Shown one piece after another: positions 42,901 through 50,419 of a stretch of 64,000 nt of DNA (positions are counted from its first letter, which is position 1; every line of letters begins with the position of its first letter). Location: contig JAFUDS010000024.1 of assembly GCA_017464305.1 (NCBI GenBank), forward strand, positions 124,001-188,000, read 5' to 3'. The notes beneath the pieces were generated by a model. That model did not search any database. It had not been told where the DNA came from and worked only from the letters and a program-made list of their open reading frames with translations. Origin of the DNA: Clostridia bacterium (GTDB lineage Bacteria; Bacillota; Clostridia; Christensenellales; Aristaeellaceae). Both the position numbers and the translations under genes were made by a program.

Positions 42901-43423
42901 TGGGTAAGGACAGAAGAAAGGTATCCATCCGGTGGAGCAGGTCTTCTGCTTGACGAAGATCATACCTTTGTTTCAAAAAAGAAAAGGAAGCTTCCTTGTT
43001 TTCAGATAATTGATCGCAAGCATCCTTGAATGCCTCATGAAAAAGCCGCTGTCTTTGTGATGAATCGCAGATCTGAAAATTAGGGTCGATCTCTACCATT
43101 TGAAATTGATTTCGGATCAATTGCTGACAGAAGGCATGAATGGTGGAAATCTGCATCAAATCTAACTTATCTAATGCATTCAAAACAGAGGGATTGCTTC
43201 TCTCCTGGAAAAGACGGTTTCTAATCTTTTCCTTCATTTCAGACGCGGCGGCATTCGTAAAGGTCATGATCAAAAACTGGTCAGGCTCCACTCCCTCTTT
43301 GAGAAAGCGGACGATGCGTTCCACCATGACAGCGGTTTTTCCGCTGCCAGCCGCAGCACTACAAATGATTTCACGAGCGTTAGATTGAATGACGCGTTGT
43401 TGGTCCAGGGTCCATTCAGGCAT
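39971..43423 (-). CDS. addA: ATP-dependent helicase/nuclease subunit A (AddA)
   Basis: A 1150-residue UvrD-type helicase fused to a C-terminal RecB-family nuclease, the AddA subunit that resects double-strand breaks. Motifs: TLDQQRVIQS (Q motif), AAAGSGKT (residues 23-30), ITMTFTNAAASEMKEKIR-type motif Ia region, VDECQDIS (Walker B), QSIYRFR, IMTIHKSKGLQFPVVF, LLYVAMTRAQEKLYL, and the nuclease GVIDCAFREGEEWVILDYKTD with the downstream QLQWYAKAIEEL. Start at 43423 (AAAGGA upstream). The partner addB, usually directly upstream, is absent; recF is upstream instead. A parS site lies within the coding sequence and DnaA boxes lie in its 3' part. Confidence 0.96.
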   Translation of the reverse strand: MPEWTLDQQRVIQSNAREIICSAAAGSGKTAVMVERIVRFLKEGVEPDQFLIMTFTNAAASEMKEKIRNRLFQERSNPSVLNALDKLDLMQISTIHAFCQQLIRNQFQMVEIDPNFQICDSSQRQRLFHEAFKDACDQLSENKEASFSFLKQRYDLRQAEDLLHRMDTFLLSLPNPAEWMKQHIENIPSTFDESHPWFSTVYDMAHDALAHLEILLSRMYKMISDVCAIESYKDTWREDAELFHVKQLQIEQRQPVNASVSFARLKTPKGLTPQESDWKDRYQKIRNQFKKEFGELDDLLMVDREKAISEWQNIRESLEALQQLFLKTEELFQQKKKSRALVDFQDLEQYAVQILSDPLGREEAHATWRYIFVDECQDISAVQNHIIDLLQEKENHLFMVGDVKQSIYRFRLADPIIFMERIQKIEAANDPQAECIYLQSNFRSRPEILEATNMVFRSIMKENVTEIRYSRREELVPGRKTTGTEPIIIEKIDKGEQDLSDLEALALYLKQEISALRQTPYSEKGRYYQYRDCVILMPAVQTDGPFLAELLTKLEVPVFFDGSGDYYQLREVQIIRNLLDWIDYPLQDLPLLSVLSEPPFEFTDEELALIRLKHMEKDSSFHEAFHTCLEEESPLGEKCRFVMEKLHHWQNMAETMSVSELIWRLYEETGIYFIIAVDPAGDVKQANLRMLAQQAAQAAKKGIVTLRQFINYMKEQQSFGDQQAATLLGEQDDLVRIMTIHKSKGLQFPVVFCAGMDKSAVRADQREICFHSRLGMCVDYKDPVHRISRPTLATEIFSWKKKREEMAEKVRLLYVAMTRAQEKLYLLTCQDTNPLWSMPEGDGRILGAKSYTDWWMPVFLQADSKILSTSYSQGAKPYEIRVSAINQQQIVEKGSDIHNLTGWLNSIISAPVVDELWKKEEEQEPSPTLPKRSVSSLIRNAQRQLEEEEQEETAEQKRMPDQLAQRLAHTDLPETPDFMKEQGKMTAAWRGTLTHRLLSLMNLDQLKQGVNPAEVLQQQKDYMISHHMVSPAELKVIRDQQILSFWQSTMGQRILQANEVHREWNFNLLIHRDQDMILQGVIDCAFREGEEWVILDYKTDRNKSPDQLREEYTPQLQWYAKAIEELTGQRVKEIALYALALDEIVPLHKA
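40669..40825. promoter_or_regulatory. DnaA boxes inside the 3' part of addA
   Basis: TTTTCCACA at 40669-40677 and 40746-40754, ATATCCACA (minus) at 40729-40737, and two full TTATNCACA consensus boxes on the minus strand, TTATTCACA at 40806-40814 and TTATCCACA at 40817-40825, eleven bases apart. They are embedded in coding sequence (a low-conservation linker of AddA). Confidence 0.5.
42683..42698. promoter_or_regulatory. parS site 1 (ParB/Spo0J binding)
   Basis: TGTTTCACGTGAAACA, a perfect 16-base palindrome identical to the consensus parS of Bacillus, lying inside addA. Confidence 0.92.
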
Positions 43424-43447
43424 GGGATTGATCCTTTCTTCTGAAAA

Positions 43448-43463
43448 TGTTTCACGTGAAACA
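43448..43463. promoter_or_regulatory. parS site 2 (ParB/Spo0J binding)
   Basis: A second TGTTTCACGTGAAACA, between recF and addA, 765 bases from site 1. The rest of 43424-43553 holds only the addA ribosome site. Confidence 0.93.
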
Positions 43464-43553
43464 TTTTGGGTTTAGGTAAGAGTTTTTGCTAGCAGTTTAA
43501 TTCTATGTATTTTTCGCTTGATATAGAAATCGTATTGAAGGATTTCTACTTAG

Positions 43554-44723
43554 TCATTCAAAAACAGGCTCTTCTGAAAATTTTAACTTATGCATATCTG
43601 GGCCTTCTTTGATCAGCTCTATCTGTGCTATTCCTTCAGAGTTATGCACATGATAGGTTCGATTGTTTTGATATTCCGCCAGGTCTCCTTCGTCGGAACA
43701 TGTGATAAAGGTTTGTACGCCAGAAACGATATCCAGTAAATTCATTCTACGATTTAAATCCAATTCGCTCATGACATCATCCAACAAAAGAATAGGATGC
43801 TCATTGGTGATCCGGGTAAAGATTTTCATCTGCGCCAGTTTTAAGCTCAGGGCAGCGGTACGAATTTGTCCCTGAGAGGCGAAGGACTTCATATGTTTTC
43901 CATTCAAGGTTAGTATTAAATCATCTCGATGGGGGCCGGATTGCGTAGAGCCCTGCCTCATGTCATCCTCTCTTTGCTTTTCCAGCAGCTTCTTTAAAAA
44001 GAGGGGATCATTTTTCTCCGGAGGTAACTGTGACCGATAATGAATCACAAAATCTTCTGTATCCTTTCCACTGATCTGCTGATACAGTTGATGACCAATG
44101 GTAGAAAGCATCTCCGTATATTTCACTCTCTCCTGATAGATCACCTTCGCATGCTCGGCCATGGCCATCTCGAAATCCTCTATCATGGGATCAGGCCTCG
44201 TATAATCCATCCTCGCTTGTCTCAGAATGGCAGCGCGTTGAGACATGGCCACCCGATATTGCTGCAAAGAAACAAAGTAATTCCGACTGATCTGGCTGAT
44301 CATCATATCCAGAAATTTTCGACGAATGGAGGGTCCTTCCTTGATTAAACTTAAATCCTCGGGGCTAAAGATGACGCAGCGAAGCACACCCATCATTTCG
44401 GATAATCGCGCTGCTTTCTTCTGGTCGATCCAGACGGATTTTACATTCTCTTCTCCCGGGCGAAGGCGAACCTCAATGTCATTTCGGGAATACTGATTAC
44501 GAACAGACATCTGGCAGGAGCAGCCTGCTTCCCCCATCATGACGGCGCCTGTATCCTGATTGATACGATGACTTTTTCCCAAAGCACAATAATGGATGGC
44601 TTCCAACAGATTCGTCTTGCCAGACCCATTCTGTCCAAAGAAAATGTTAATCCCTTCGTGTGGTAGGATCGTCAGTTGATCATAATTCCGGAAATGAATC
44701 AGCTTGATCTGCTCAATCGTCAT
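43554..44723 (-). CDS. recF: DNA replication and repair protein RecF
   Basis: A 389-residue SMC-like ATPase of recombinational repair that helps load RecA at gaps with RecO and RecR. It starts MTIEQIKLIHFRNYDQLTI, has Walker A FGQNGSGKTNLLEAIHY, the signature-like SQGQIRTAALSLKLAQM and Walker B ILLLDDVMSELDLNRR. The start at 44723 has GAGGTG six bases upstream; a GTG three codons earlier is less likely. It follows dnaN by 93 bases in the usual dnaN-recF order, but gyrB does not follow. Confidence 0.96.
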   Translation of the reverse strand: MTIEQIKLIHFRNYDQLTILPHEGINIFFGQNGSGKTNLLEAIHYCALGKSHRINQDTGAVMMGEAGCSCQMSVRNQYSRNDIEVRLRPGEENVKSVWIDQKKAARLSEMMGVLRCVIFSPEDLSLIKEGPSIRRKFLDMMISQISRNYFVSLQQYRVAMSQRAAILRQARMDYTRPDPMIEDFEMAMAEHAKVIYQERVKYTEMLSTIGHQLYQQISGKDTEDFVIHYRSQLPPEKNDPLFLKKLLEKQREDDMRQGSTQSGPHRDDLILTLNGKHMKSFASQGQIRTAALSLKLAQMKIFTRITNEHPILLLDDVMSELDLNRRMNLLDIVSGVQTFITCSDEGDLAEYQNNRTYHVHNSEGIAQIELIKEGPDMHKLKFSEEPVFE

Positions 44724-44816
44724 GGAAAGCACCTCATGATGTGAAAACAGCGCGACTGGATCATCAGACGCGCTGAGAAAATGGTCTTTTTTAAGGAAGA
44801 TTCCGCAGCCTGAAAA

Positions 44817-45932
44817 TTACTGGAAGACCCGGACAGGAAGAATCAGGTAAACATATTCTTCCCCAGAGGGGGGCATGACCACGCAGGGGCTGACGTTGGA
44901 GTTGAAATTCATGTACAACTCCTCATCCTCCACATTGCGAATGACATCGATAATATACCGAGAGTTAAAGGCAATATCGATATCGCTGCCGTTGAGATCC
45001 GCCTCCATCTCCTCCTCCACATCGCCCATTTCGGCATTGGACGAGATCCGCAGGGAGCCGGATTTGAAGCTCATCTTAATCAGATTATTCTTCGCCTCCC
45101 GAGCCATGAGGCTGGCCCGATCGATGGCGTCAGAAACCGCAGCACGATTGGCCTTGGCCTGGGTCTTAAACTCCGTGGGGAGAATCCGCCGATAGTCGAT
45201 ATATTCTCCCGCCAGCAGCACGGACCGCAGGCGAATATTGCCAAAGGTGCATTGCATGCGCCCCTGATCAAACACCAGATTGCAGAAAGCTTCATCATCC
45301 GGCAGTATGCGGCTCAACTCATTGATGACCTTACCGGGAATAATGGCTTTAATGACCTCTTTATCCTCCGGCAGATCAAAGGGCTGGAACACCTTTTGCA
45401 TGGCTAGGCGGAAGCCGTCAAGTGCCACCAGTCGGGCTTCATTGCGGCTGACCTCCAGAAGGGTACCGGTCAGAATCTGTCGATTTTCATCGGTAGCGAT
45501 AGCGAAGCTGACATGGGAGATCATTTCCTTCAGCTTCTTCTGCGGGATCTTGATGTTGATGCTGCTCCGCAGGTCGGAAATCTCTGGATATTCCGCCGCG
45601 CTCATGATGGCCAGGTTACTCTTGGTTTTCTGACAACGGATGGAAGCGGTACGGTCGTTTTGCACGGAGACCTCCACCTCGCCGCCAGGCATCTTTCGAA
45701 TCAGCTCGGTAAAGATCCGACCCGGTAGCACGGCCTGGCCTTCCTCCTTAATGGTGGCATAATTGGTATATTCAATGGAAAGGGAACCATCAGAGCAGGT
45801 CAGGGTAATTCTTTCGTCCTCAGCAATGATGAGGACACCATCCAGAATCTGCTTCGCTGGCCGAGCGGTGAGGGCGCGAGTAACGGTCGTCAGACCTTCC
45901 AACAGGTCCTGATTGTTCATGGTAAACTTCAT
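44817..45932 (-). CDS. dnaN: DNA polymerase III beta subunit (sliding clamp)
   Basis: A 371-residue clamp, usual length, with three repeated domains. It begins MKFTMNNQDLLEGLTTVTRAL and ends with the family tail SNVSPCVVMPPSGEEYVYLILPVRV. It rings the DNA and tethers polymerase III. It is normally second after dnaA; here dnaA is missing and pgsA lies upstream. The region in front of it contains an A+T-rich run and DnaA boxes. Confidence 0.97.
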   Translation of the reverse strand: MKFTMNNQDLLEGLTTVTRALTARPAKQILDGVLIIAEDERITLTCSDGSLSIEYTNYATIKEEGQAVLPGRIFTELIRKMPGGEVEVSVQNDRTASIRCQKTKSNLAIMSAAEYPEISDLRSSINIKIPQKKLKEMISHVSFAIATDENRQILTGTLLEVSRNEARLVALDGFRLAMQKVFQPFDLPEDKEVIKAIIPGKVINELSRILPDDEAFCNLVFDQGRMQCTFGNIRLRSVLLAGEYIDYRRILPTEFKTQAKANRAAVSDAIDRASLMAREAKNNLIKMSFKSGSLRISSNAEMGDVEEEMEADLNGSDIDIAFNSRYIIDVIRNVEDEELYMNFNSNVSPCVVMPPSGEEYVYLILPVRVFQ

Positions 45933-45980
45933 GGGGGGAACGTTCCTTTCGACTGGGTGTCCAGGACGGGCCAGAACACC

Positions 45981-46275
45981 ATTATAATATATGAATATAA
46001 TTATTCGTCATTGTCGTAGGGGCTGTGAAAACGGTGGAAAAGTGGAGAAATGGCTGAATCTTCAAGGTTCACAGGGAAGAACAAACCTGTGCATAATCCG
46101 CCTAATTTTCAACAGCTCACCTGTATAAATTCCTTGCTTCGGGGGTGAATTCCTGCTTTCATCTCGAAAAAATTTCGGAAATGTGACAGAAAAACATAAT
46201 TTGACATGATTCCGAAAAGCTTTTTCCACGAAGACCATGGAATTCACAGCACTGTGGAAAAAGTTTTGTGGAAAA
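45981..46275. promoter_or_regulatory. Candidate origin region upstream of dnaN (A+T run and DnaA boxes)
   Basis: Between dnaN and pgsA (359 bases without a gene). An A+T-only run at about 45981-45993 continues as an A+T-rich stretch to about 46005 and includes a minus-strand TATAAT usable by dnaN. Then come a consensus DnaA box TTATGCACA (minus, 46088-46096), TTTTCCACG (46222-46230) and two TTTTCCACA boxes (minus, 46253-46261 and 46267-46275). The order of unwinding-element-like DNA and DnaA boxes beside dnaN resembles oriC. The absence of dnaA keeps this tentative. Confidence 0.5.
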
Positions 46276-46291
46276 CATCCCTTCGCTTAGA

Positions 46292-46816
46292 TTAAAACAC
46301 ATCCCGATTCCGGATAAAATAATCCACTCCACTCCACAGGGTAATCAAGCAGATCCAAACCCCTGCAATGATTCCCCAGGGGGAAGAAAACAGGGGTTGA
46401 CGGAGCAGGAGGATAGCCAGAATCAGAATCATCTGGCTGGCGGTCTTAATCTTTCCCAAGGGACCGGCGGCGATGACCTTGCCATTGGAAACAGCGATCA
46501 TCCGCAGGCCGTCTACACTGAGTTCCCGGGCCAGAATCAGGATCACCATCCAGGCGGGCACCAGCCTCAAATAGGAAAGCATGATGAGGGTGGAAAGCAC
46601 CAGCAGCTTATCCGCCACAGGGTCAATAAACTTGCCAAAGGTGGTAACCCAATGATTTTTCCGGGCCAGATGGCCATCCAGAAAATCCGTAAAGGAGGCC
46701 AGGGCAAAAAGCGTCAGAGCGGCCCAACGGCACCACGGGGCGGAAAGATACAGTAGCAGCACGATGACAGGAATGCAGAGCACCCGGAGGATGCTCAATC
46801 GATTGGGCCAATTCAT
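46292..46816 (-). CDS. pgsA: CDP-diacylglycerol--glycerol-3-phosphate 3-phosphatidyltransferase
   Basis: A 174-residue membrane enzyme of the CDP-alcohol phosphatidyltransferase family, making phosphatidylglycerophosphate for anionic lipids. It begins MNWPNRLSILRVLCIPVIVLL and contains the full D-x2-DG-x2-AR-x8-G-x3-D-x3-D motif in DFLDGHLARKNHWVTTFGK followed by FIDPVADK. Its start overlaps the rimO stop by 4 bases, so the pair is coupled, a common arrangement in Firmicutes. Confidence 0.96.
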   Translation of the reverse strand: MNWPNRLSILRVLCIPVIVLLLYLSAPWCRWAALTLFALASFTDFLDGHLARKNHWVTTFGKFIDPVADKLLVLSTLIMLSYLRLVPAWMVILILARELSVDGLRMIAVSNGKVIAAGPLGKIKTASQMILILAILLLRQPLFSSPWGIIAGVWICLITLWSGVDYFIRNRDVF

Positions 46817-48132
46817 AGCATCTCTCCCATCAAATCATAGGTCTCGGCCTGGGTGAGTCGGACGGGGACGAAGGAGCCGATTTCCGGTTTCTTTTCGCCA
46901 TAATGGAACACGATTTCACCATCGGTTTCCGGGGCTTCCAGCCGACTGCGGCCCAGGGCCAGGGCTTCCGCCTCGTTGACGTCTGTGACCAGAATCTGTT
47001 CCACCTGGCCCAGTCGCGCTTGATTCTTCTTCAGGGAAATCTCCGCCTGCAGGGTCATGAGCCGATCCAACCGCTCCTGCTTCACCTCTTCCGGAATTTG
47101 ATCCTGCATGCGGGCGGCGGCGGTGCCTTCCTCTGGGGAATAGGTAAAGGCCCCCAGGCGGTCAAACTCCGCTTCCTTGACAAAATCCAGCAGCTCCTGG
47201 AATTGTTCCTCCGTTTCGCCGGGAAAGCCGGTGATGAGGGTGGTTCGCAGGGTGAGGCCCCGCTTCTTTGCCCCTTCCACGCAGCGGAGGATATCCTCCC
47301 GAGAGCCCAGGCGATGCATCCGCTTCAAAATATCGGAATTGATATGCTGAATGGGAATATCCAGGTACGGACAGATGTTGGGGGTATCCGCCAAGAGATC
47401 CAGCAGCTCCTCGTTGGTTTCGTCGGGATAGCAGTAGAGCACCCGCAGCCAATCCACCCCGGGAATCTGGGCAAGCTTCTTCATCAGGCGGGGCAATTGA
47501 GTATGCCCTCCCTTATCCGTGCCCCAACGAGTGGTATCCTGAGCCACCAGCACATGCTCCCGAACGCCTCGGGCGGCCAGGTTGGACACCTCCCGCAGAA
47601 TCTCCTCCTCGCCGCGGCTGCGATAGGGCCCGCGGATCAGGGGAATGGCGCAGAAGGTGCAATGATTGGAGCAGCCCTCGCCAATACGGGTATAGGCGGT
47701 ATAGAAGGGCGTGGTCAGCAAGCGATCCTGCTCAAAATAGGAAAGATCATCCTGACAGGCATGGATGCGCTGGCCCCCCAGAGCTTTCTCAATCTGATCC
47801 GGGAGGGTGGCATATTGATTGACCCCCAGCAGCAGATCGATCTCGGGCAGCTCCTGCATCAGATCCTTTTCATATCTTTGGCTGAGACAGCCAGTGACCA
47901 CCAGCAGCTTGCATTTCCCCGTCTGCTTATATTCCGCCATCTCCAAAATGGTGTTGATGGATTCCTCCTTGGCGGGGTCGATAAAGCCGCAGGTGTTTAC
48001 CATCAGAATATCCGCCTGCGCCGGATCGGAAACCACGCGAAAGCCCCGATCTCTCAGCAGGCCCAGCGCGGTTTCGGTATCCACCCGGTTTTTATTACAG
48101 CCCAGGGAAATCGCGCCTACGGAATACGCCAT
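46813..48132 (-). CDS. rimO: Ribosomal protein S12 methylthiotransferase RimO
   Basis: A 439-residue radical SAM methylthiotransferase that modifies an Asp of ribosomal protein S12. The N-terminal UPF0004 domain (AISLGCNKNRVDTE, VNTCGFIDPAKEESI, VTGCLSQRY) holds the first cluster; the radical SAM motif is CSNHCTFCAIP; a TRAM domain closes the protein. The FIDPAKEESI and RIGEGCSNHCTFCAIPLIRG wording separates RimO from MiaB. Start at 48132 with AAAGGAGG upstream; the frame is open to 48225. Operon with pgsA. Confidence 0.96.
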   Translation of the reverse strand: MAYSVGAISLGCNKNRVDTETALGLLRDRGFRVVSDPAQADILMVNTCGFIDPAKEESINTILEMAEYKQTGKCKLLVVTGCLSQRYEKDLMQELPEIDLLLGVNQYATLPDQIEKALGGQRIHACQDDLSYFEQDRLLTTPFYTAYTRIGEGCSNHCTFCAIPLIRGPYRSRGEEEILREVSNLAARGVREHVLVAQDTTRWGTDKGGHTQLPRLMKKLAQIPGVDWLRVLYCYPDETNEELLDLLADTPNICPYLDIPIQHINSDILKRMHRLGSREDILRCVEGAKKRGLTLRTTLITGFPGETEEQFQELLDFVKEAEFDRLGAFTYSPEEGTAAARMQDQIPEEVKQERLDRLMTLQAEISLKKNQARLGQVEQILVTDVNEAEALALGRSRLEAPETDGEIVFHYGEKKPEIGSFVPVRLTQAETYDLMGEML

Positions 48133-48159
48133 GTAAAAACCTCCTTTGCAAACAGGGAA

Positions 48160-48222
48160 AGTATACCATGAATCAAGGGTTTTGAAAAGCTCGTTGATTT
48201 TATTTGAAAATACCAGTATAAT
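48160..48222. promoter_or_regulatory. Divergent promoters between rimO and the RpiB-family gene
   Basis: Plus strand: TTGATT (48194-48199), 17 bases, TATAAT (48217-48222). Minus strand: TATACT (48165-48160) with TTTTCA 17 bases upstream. The point marks the switch from mainly leftward to mainly rightward genes. Confidence 0.75.
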
Positions 48223-48340
48223 CATGGATCGGAAAGTATTCCTCGCGGGGGAAAGGGTACATGTCCCTGTTTTCTCTCCTACGGGGAAAAGACATCTGAA
48301 GCATTCTCAGAAGAATAGGAAGAAAGGAAAGAAAAAGAAA

Positions 48341-48973
48341 ATGCGCATTGCTCTGATCAATGAAAACAGCCAGGCGGCCAAGAACAGCCTGATCGAAACC
48401 ACCCTGCGGAAGGTGGTGGAGCCCATGGGACACACGGTGGATAACTACGGCATGTATACCGCGGAGGATGAGGTGCAGCTGACCTATGTCCAGTGCGGAT
48501 TGCTGGCCTCCCTGCTGCTGACCACCGGGGCGGCGGATTATGTGGTGACGGGCTGCGGCACCGGCGAAGGCGCCATGCTGGCCTGCAACAGCTTCCCCGG
48601 CGTCATCTGCGGCCATCTGGTGGATCCCTCCGATGGATACATGTTCGCCCAGATCAACGATGGCAACTGCGTAGCCCTGCCCTTCGCCAAGGACTTTGGA
48701 TGGGGCGCGGAGCTGAAGCTGGAGATGATCTTCCAGCAGCTGTTCGGCTTCGGTCACGGCAACGGCTATCCCAAGGAGCGGGTGGTGCCGGAACAGCGGA
48801 ACAAGAAGATTCTGGACGGCGTAAAGGCCGTGACCTATCGGCCTCTGATCGACATCCTGAAGGATCTGGATCCGGAATTCGTAAAGGCCACCATCGCCGG
48901 AAAGAACTTTGCCGATCTGTTCTATGACAAGTGCCAGGATCCGGCCATCGCCGATTTCCTGAAGCAATTATAA
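48341..48973 (+). CDS. RpiB/LacA/LacB family sugar-phosphate isomerase
   Basis: A 210-residue protein. The N-terminal 150 residues have the RpiB/LacAB fold: MRIALINENSQAAKN, then TTGAADYVVTGCGTGEGAMLACNSFPGVICGH with the conserved Cys of TGCGTG and the GxG loop. The C-terminal 60 residues (YPKERVVPEQRNKKILDGVKAVTYRPLIDILKDL) are an extension beyond ribose-5-phosphate isomerase B. It probably isomerises a five- or six-carbon sugar phosphate; which one cannot be decided. GAAAGGAAAG precedes the ATG. It has its own promoter. Confidence 0.85.
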   Translation: MRIALINENSQAAKNSLIETTLRKVVEPMGHTVDNYGMYTAEDEVQLTYVQCGLLASLLLTTGAADYVVTGCGTGEGAMLACNSFPGVICGHLVDPSDGYMFAQINDGNCVALPFAKDFGWGAELKLEMIFQQLFGFGHGNGYPKERVVPEQRNKKILDGVKAVTYRPLIDILKDLDPEFVKATIAGKNFADLFYDKCQDPAIADFLKQL

Positions 48974-48980
48974 TGAAACA

Positions 48981-49085
48981 GCTCCCTCGCGGAGCGGGGG
49001 AGCAAGTAAACACTGATAAAATGCACCCCCGCTTCGCGGGGGTGCAAGAAAGAATCAATAAAAGCTCCCCCACGGAGCGGGGGTA
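48981..49085. repeat. Array of three GC-rich palindromes
   Basis: GCTCCCTCGCGGAGCGGGGGAGC-type hairpin at 48981-49003 (written here in two parts: GCTCCC and GGGGGAGC arms), TGCACCCCCGC-ttc-GCGGGGGTGCA at 49022-49046 and AGCTCCCCC...GAGCGGGGG at 49063-49083, spaced by about 20 bases. They are copies of the dispersed family placed between the isomerase and the ECF operon. Confidence 0.7.
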
Positions 49086-49144
49086 CGGAAAAAATTGGAA
49101 AACGGAAGAATCATGCTTCTCCGTTTTCGCAAAGGAGCCCATCC

Positions 49145-49699
49145 ATGTTTCGAAAGTTTAAGGCAAAAGACATCATCTTCCTGGCGGTGCTGGCGGCAGT
49201 GACGACCCTGTTCGGCGCCCTGGCGATGCCCGTCATGCGCAGCGAGCTTTTCGGCATTCAGACCCTGGTCACCTGCCTGTTTTACTCCCTTTTCGCGGTC
49301 ATTGGCCTGCGGAAGGTGGGAAAGCCCGGCAGCCTGACGTTCTTCGGTCTGCTGACGGGGTTCCCGCTGCTGTTCATGGCCCCGGTTATGTTTTTTAACA
49401 ACTTCCTGGGAGCCCTGCTGGCGGAGATCATCACCTTGGCGATTTTCCGGAGCTATGAGAAGGGTGCCGCGGTGGTGACGGGGGCCTCCCTGTTCATGAT
49501 TCTGACCGTGCCCCTGAGCCTGCCCTTCTCCATTTGGCTCAACGGCTCCAGCTATGACCATTTCATCCACGGTCAGGCCTGGCAAACGGCCCTGATCTGC
49601 CTGGGGGTGGTGGTCCTGAGCGTCGCCGGCGCCCTGCTGGGGCTGAAGGTGGCGGGAGAGATGCAGAAGGCCGGAAAGCTGCGGCCCTACGGAGAGTAA
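49145..49699 (+). CDS. ECF transporter S component, MptD/Trep_Strep type
   Basis: A 184-residue membrane protein with about five to six spans. MFRKFKAKDIIFLAVLAAVTTLFGAL and FFGLLTGFPLLFMAPVMFFNNFLGALLAEIITL match the Trep_Strep family of substrate-binding S components of energy-coupling factor importers. It provides the specificity for the complex completed by the EcfT gene seven bases downstream and the fused ATPase at 53801. The substrate is not known from the sequence. CAAAGGAG precedes the ATG. First gene of a five-gene operon. Confidence 0.85.
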   Translation: MFRKFKAKDIIFLAVLAAVTTLFGALAMPVMRSELFGIQTLVTCLFYSLFAVIGLRKVGKPGSLTFFGLLTGFPLLFMAPVMFFNNFLGALLAEIITLAIFRSYEKGAAVVTGASLFMILTVPLSLPFSIWLNGSSYDHFIHGQAWQTALICLGVVVLSVAGALLGLKVAGEMQKAGKLRPYGE

Positions 49700-49705
49700 G
49701 CCTTC

Positions 49706-50419
49706 ATGTTCGAACAATTTCACGCCCGGCGGCCGGTGCATCCACTGGCCGCCTTCTTTTGCAGTTTGCTGAGCCTGGCGGTGGGCATGGTCTGCGCCGG
49801 CAGCCCCTGGGTTTTTGCCTATCTGGCCTTCCTGGGAGCGGTGTATCTGGCCTACGGGCTGTATACCGCCCTGCTGTATATGACCATTGGCATGGGGGCC
49901 TTCGGCATCATTACTGGGGGCATTACTGCCCTGATGAACGGAAACCTGGATCGCTTCTGGATTTCCCCGGCCCGGTGCCTGGTCATCGGCGTCTGCATCG
50001 TGCCCATGCTGGCGGTGCCCCCGGCGCTGCTGATTCGCTGCCTGAACCAGATGAAGCAGCCCCGGGGCGTGACCCTGGGCATGCTGATCACCGTGCGCTT
50101 CCTGCCCACCATCTGGGGGGAGGTGAGCCAGATTCGGGCGGCCATGCGGACCCGGGGCATTGACACCCGGCTGAACTCCTTCCGATGGTACCGGCCCTCC
50201 AACCTATACCGGGCCTTCCTGATCCCCCTGGTGATGCGAACGGTGAACCTGTCCGATACCCTGGCCCTCTCCGTGGAAACCCGGGGCTTCGACCCGGCGG
50301 AGCGGGAGGCCTCGGTGTATCATCCCGTGGGCTTCACCCGGCGGGACGGAATCTTTGTGGCGCTGACCATCCTGGCGGTGGCGGCGATGCTGGCGATGCG
50401 GGGAGGCATGGGCGGATGA
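49706..50419 (+). CDS. ecfT: ECF transporter transmembrane protein EcfT
   Basis: A 237-residue CbiQ/EcfT protein coupling the S component to the ATPases. Hydrophobic N-terminal half, then cytoplasmic coupling helices with the two Ala-Arg-Gly-type motifs AAMRTRGID and LSVETRGFD that contact the ATPases. Its TGA overlaps the following ATG by 4 bases (ATGA). Second gene of the operon. Confidence 0.9.
   Translation: MFEQFHARRPVHPLAAFFCSLLSLAVGMVCAGSPWVFAYLAFLGAVYLAYGLYTALLYMTIGMGAFGIITGGITALMNGNLDRFWISPARCLVIGVCIVPMLAVPPALLIRCLNQMKQPRGVTLGMLITVRFLPTIWGEVSQIRAAMRTRGIDTRLNSFRWYRPSNLYRAFLIPLVMRTVNLSDTLALSVETRGFDPAEREASVYHPVGFTRRDGIFVALTILAVAAMLAMRGGMGG

Noticed and set aside
48974..49144. Riboswitch or metal box upstream of the ECF operon
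   Set aside because: The region is filled by three copies of the dispersed GC-rich palindrome; no known aptamer or Fur-like site was visible.
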